Source of the DNA: CAZSVP01 sp964637185
GTDB lineage: Bacteria; Patescibacteriota; Saccharimonadia; CAILAD01; BJGX01
Length of the DNA: 7,110 nucleotides
NCBI GenBank assembly: GCA_964637185.1
Contig: CAZWVB010000020.1
Location: 1-7,110 of the forward strand
Direction of reading: 5' to 3'
The position numbers were made by a program, and so were the translations under genes. The notes under the pieces are model-generated. The model saw nothing but the letters and a program-made list of their open reading frames with translations, searched no databases and was not told the origin of the DNA. Below, piece after piece: positions 4,823 through 7,110 of the stretch; the stretch's first letter is position 1, and each line of letters opens with the position of its first letter.

Positions 4823-4837
4823 GTATAAGGGCAATAG

Positions 4838-5836
4838 CTACTGGCCAAACTCAGTGTCTTTGTTGAATACCAGATCTAGTTTGGCTTCGCCATCACGGCC
4901 AACTTGCCCTAGGTCTTTGCGCGCTACCTTGTTGTTGGTGATAGTTACAGCTGTCGCGCCTCCATTACCAGTGGTTAGCTTGATGTTTTGTTTGGCGCTA
5001 AAAAGCTTGCTGCTGCCAGGCAGCATAGTACCGCGAAATGTATCCTGGCCATCTGCACTGATGGATATCCAAGTCGCCTGTTTGTCAACTTTGACCAGGA
5101 CCTGAACACCATCGATTGTAGTTGCACTCTGTTGATCGGCAGGATTGGGTGTGGCGGCAGCTGCAAAACTTGCAGTATAATTCTTGACCAATTCAGCAGC
5201 CTTACCCAGCTTATTACGAGAACGTATATTTATTGTGTTCACGCCGTTTATCAAAGATACTTGTTCACTAAAATTACCATCAACACCTATCAATACCGGT
5301 GATCCATTGATAAATAACTCGCTGCCAGGATCGGTCTGGCCAGCCAAGATGATGGTGGGTGTGGTCACAGTATCGTTGACAGGATTGGTAATAACAATCT
5401 TTGGAGGTACAGTTAGCTGCAAAAATTGCCAACCTATGTAACCAAATACTACCAATACGGTCAGAACGCCTAGCAAGACTACTAGAAGTCGGGGGGTCAA
5501 CACAAACCGCCGCCCCTCGATCGGCTTGAGTGAACGCCAACTAGAGCTGCGTTTGAGCTTATTCTGTCCAGCATGAGCATTACGCTCCCTACTATATAAA
5601 CGCATGATCTCATGAGTATCAAAGCCAAGATACTCGGCATAGTTTTTGACAAAACCCTTTGTATAAACCGTATCAGGCAGCCCGTCGTAATCGCCAGCCT
5701 CGATCTTATGCAGATAGCTAGCACGAATACCAGTGTTTTTCTCAACCTCTTTGAGGGTAATACCCAGCTCCTCGCGTTGGGTACGCAACAACTTGCACAA
5801 AGGGATATGAAGTTGTTTGGACTTTGGCTGCTCCAT
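4838..5836 (-). CDS. RodZ-like HTH membrane protein with Ig-like domain
   Basis: The 332-residue protein has RodZ architecture. RodZ links the MreB cytoskeleton to the cell-wall elongation machinery in rod-shaped bacteria. Residues about 12-82 form the Cro-like HTH (LLRTQREELGITLKEVEKNTGI, YLHKIEAGDYDGLPDTVYTKGFVKNYAEYLG), including the characteristic LPDTVYTKGFVKNYA segment. A basic juxtamembrane stretch (95-116) precedes one TM helix at about 117-140. Outside the membrane, 145-220 looks like an Ig-like beta domain (IVITNPVNDTVTTPTIILAG, GVNTINIRSRNKLG). After an Ala/Pro linker, 243-325 matches the RodZ C-terminal domain (DUF4115-like; VLVKVDKQATWISISADG, TMLPGSSKLFSA). The Ig-like insertion is not in E. 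coli RodZ. The ATG overlaps the ftsK stop by 1 nt (TAATG), so the two are coupled. No mreB is in the window, so I leave the symbol blank. Confidence 0.88.
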   Translation of the reverse strand: MEQPKSKQLHIPLCKLLRTQREELGITLKEVEKNTGIRASYLHKIEAGDYDGLPDTVYTKGFVKNYAEYLGFDTHEIMRLYSRERNAHAGQNKLKRSSSWRSLKPIEGRRFVLTPRLLVVLLGVLTVLVVFGYIGWQFLQLTVPPKIVITNPVNDTVTTPTIILAGQTDPGSELFINGSPVLIGVDGNFSEQVSLINGVNTINIRSRNKLGKAAELVKNYTASFAAAATPNPADQQSATTIDGVQVLVKVDKQATWISISADGQDTFRGTMLPGSSKLFSAKQNIKLTTGNGGATAVTITNNKVARKDLGQVGRDGEAKLDLVFNKDTEFGQ

Positions 5837-7110
5837 TATTCAGACTGTTCTGGAGCGCCGCCACCCACCTCTTCCATACTACTTATCAAGACCTCGCGCG
5901 GACGAGCACCATCGGCCGGCCCAACAATACCTTGCTCCTCTAAAATATCTATCAACCGCGCGGCACGCGCATAACCAACTCGCAAACGCCTTTGAAGAAC
6001 ACTGGCGCTAGCTTTGCCGTTTTGTAATACCACTTCGATAGCTTGGTTGAGCATTGGATCATCACTGTCGTCGATCGATCCACCACCGCCACCAGGCATC
6101 TTAACCGACTGGGTAGTGACTTCTTCGTTGTATTCAGCAGCCCGCTGTTCGCGCAAGAATGTATTGACGTTTTCAATCTCTTTGTTGGATGTGAATACAC
6201 CCTGGATACGCTTAGGCTTAGTAAAATCAGGATCCAAGAATAGCATATCACCATTGCCAACTAGCTTCTCTGCGCCCATTTGGTCAAGAATTGTACGTGA
6301 GTCTATCTGGCTAGCAGTCCGCAAAGCAATGCGGCTGGGGATGTTGGCCTTGATGATACCTGTAATCACGTTGACATCAGGTCTTTGTGTGGCCAAGACC
6401 AGATGCATACCGGCCGCACGACCCATCTGGGCTAGACGTACTACCAGGCCTTCGACTTCTTTGGCTGCCACCATCATAAGGTCGGCCAGCTCGTCGATCA
6501 GTACAACAATCGATGGCATAGCATCTTCGCGATGGCTAACATTGTAATCAGCAATATTCTTGTTGTTGGTCTCGGCAAACAATCTATAACGCCGCTCCAT
6601 CTCCGCTACCGCCCATTTGAGCGCCGATATCGTACGATCAGGCTCAACAATCACTGGTGCCAGAAGATGAGGTATGCCATTGTAAGGAGTCAACTCAACG
6701 CGCTTGGGGTCCACCAGTATCAGTTTGAGCTCGCTGGGGCTATTGCGATACAACAGACTGGTAATCAGAGCATTGATCATAACACTCTTACCAGACCCAG
6801 TGGCACCAGCTACCAGAAGATGAGGCATTTTGGCTAGATCAGCCACCATGATCTCACCGGTTACGTCGCGGCCTAGTACAAAGCTGAGTTTGGCTTTGTA
6901 AGCATCCATGTCCTTGCTGCCCAAGATATCTTTGAGGCGCACCATGGCAGCCTTCTTGTTGGGCACTTCCACACCAACCAGGCTTTTGCCAGGTATTGGT
7001 GCCTCAATACGAATCGGGTGAGCAGCCAGAGCGAGTGCAAGATCGCGATCGAGAGTGGTGATCTTGTTGAGCTTGACGCCGTCAGGTGGTTTGAGGCTGT
7101 ACTGGGCTAC
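5836..7110 (-). CDS. ftsK: DNA translocase FtsK, N-terminus outside window
   Basis: FtsK is a septal, hexameric, ATP-driven DNA pump that clears and aligns chromosome termini during division and activates XerCD recombination at dif. The visible 424 residues hold the end of the alpha and all of the beta motor domain plus the gamma domain. The frame enters at the right edge with QYSLKPPDGVKLNKIT, then ALAAHPIRIEAPIPGKSLVG. Walker A GATGSGKS is near residues 102-109 (6807-6784), Walker B is IVVLIDELADL, and HLVLATQRPDVNVITG is the conserved sensor segment. The final ~65 residues (LNQAIEVVLQNGKASASVLQ through the RARLIDILEEQGIVGP-like region) are the winged-helix gamma domain that reads polar DNA motifs. 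The N-terminal membrane helices lie off-window. The GTG at 6972 is an internal codon, not a start. The stop overlaps the rodZ-like ATG. Confidence 0.97.
   Translation of the reverse strand, partial: VAQYSLKPPDGVKLNKITTLDRDLALALAAHPIRIEAPIPGKSLVGVEVPNKKAAMVRLKDILGSKDMDAYKAKLSFVLGRDVTGEIMVADLAKMPHLLVAGATGSGKSVMINALITSLLYRNSPSELKLILVDPKRVELTPYNGIPHLLAPVIVEPDRTISALKWAVAEMERRYRLFAETNNKNIADYNVSHREDAMPSIVVLIDELADLMMVAAKEVEGLVVRLAQMGRAAGMHLVLATQRPDVNVITGIIKANIPSRIALRTASQIDSRTILDQMGAEKLVGNGDMLFLDPDFTKPKRIQGVFTSNKEIENVNTFLREQRAAEYNEEVTTQSVKMPGGGGGSIDDSDDPMLNQAIEVVLQNGKASASVLQRRLRVGYARAARLIDILEEQGIVGPADGARPREVLISSMEEVGGGAPEQSE

Noticed and set aside
5952..6547. Long plus-strand and alternate minus-strand open frames inside ftsK
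   Set aside because: They are shadows of the strongly conserved FtsK motor frame and lack any recognisable protein features.
1..7110. Recoding of TGA as glycine, as in some reduced-genome lineages
   Set aside because: None of the conserved proteins contains an in-frame TGA, and the 204-residue gene appears to end at TGA before a terminator.

Overview
The window is a compact bacterial chromosome segment of informational and cell-division genes. Nearly all are on the minus strand, with gaps of a few bases or 1-nt stop/start overlaps (TAATG at rpsF/ssb and ftsK/rodZ-like). GC is moderate. No conserved gene has an internal TGA, so the code looks standard. Small genome style, an EF-P with Arg at the loop tip followed by a GGSIVN-type loop, a short S18 and a PRC-barrel protein beside the ribosomal genes together suggest a reduced-genome lineage, possibly Patescibacteria/CPR (Saccharibacteria-like). 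That placement is an inference from protein flavour, not a proven assignment.

Layout from the transcriptional viewpoint. (1) 7110-4838, minus: the C-terminal motor and DNA-binding parts of FtsK (5' end outside the window), overlapping by 1 nt a RodZ-like membrane protein with an N-terminal HTH, one TM helix, an Ig-like domain and a RodZ C-terminal-like domain. (2) 4758-4144, minus: an unrecognised 204-residue protein with its own plausible promoter, a ribbon-helix-helix-like segment and a possible terminator. (3) 4041-2309, minus: recA-recX, from a strong promoter whose -10 lies inside a 24-bp dyad (a candidate operator). (4) 1713-2343, plus: a two-repeat PRC-barrel protein, then an apparent tiny gene unit (promoter, perfect Shine-Dalgarno, 22-codon hydrophobic ORF, hairpin-plus-T terminator) running antisense into the 3' end of recX. 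(5) 1698-1, minus: promoter, structured leader, then rpsF-ssb-rpsR-efp; efp is cut by the window edge.

The genes group into three jobs: chromosome segregation and cell shape (FtsK, RodZ-like), recombination and ssDNA handling (RecA, RecX, SSB), and translation (S6, S18, EF-P). The most interesting non-standard elements are the small membrane-peptide unit antisense to recX, the dyad over the recA promoter, the rpsF leader that can fold to hide its Shine-Dalgarno, and the uncharacterised gene next to recA. No rRNA, tRNA, CRISPR, insertion sequence or phage gene was seen, and no stretch over 300 bases lacks a gene.
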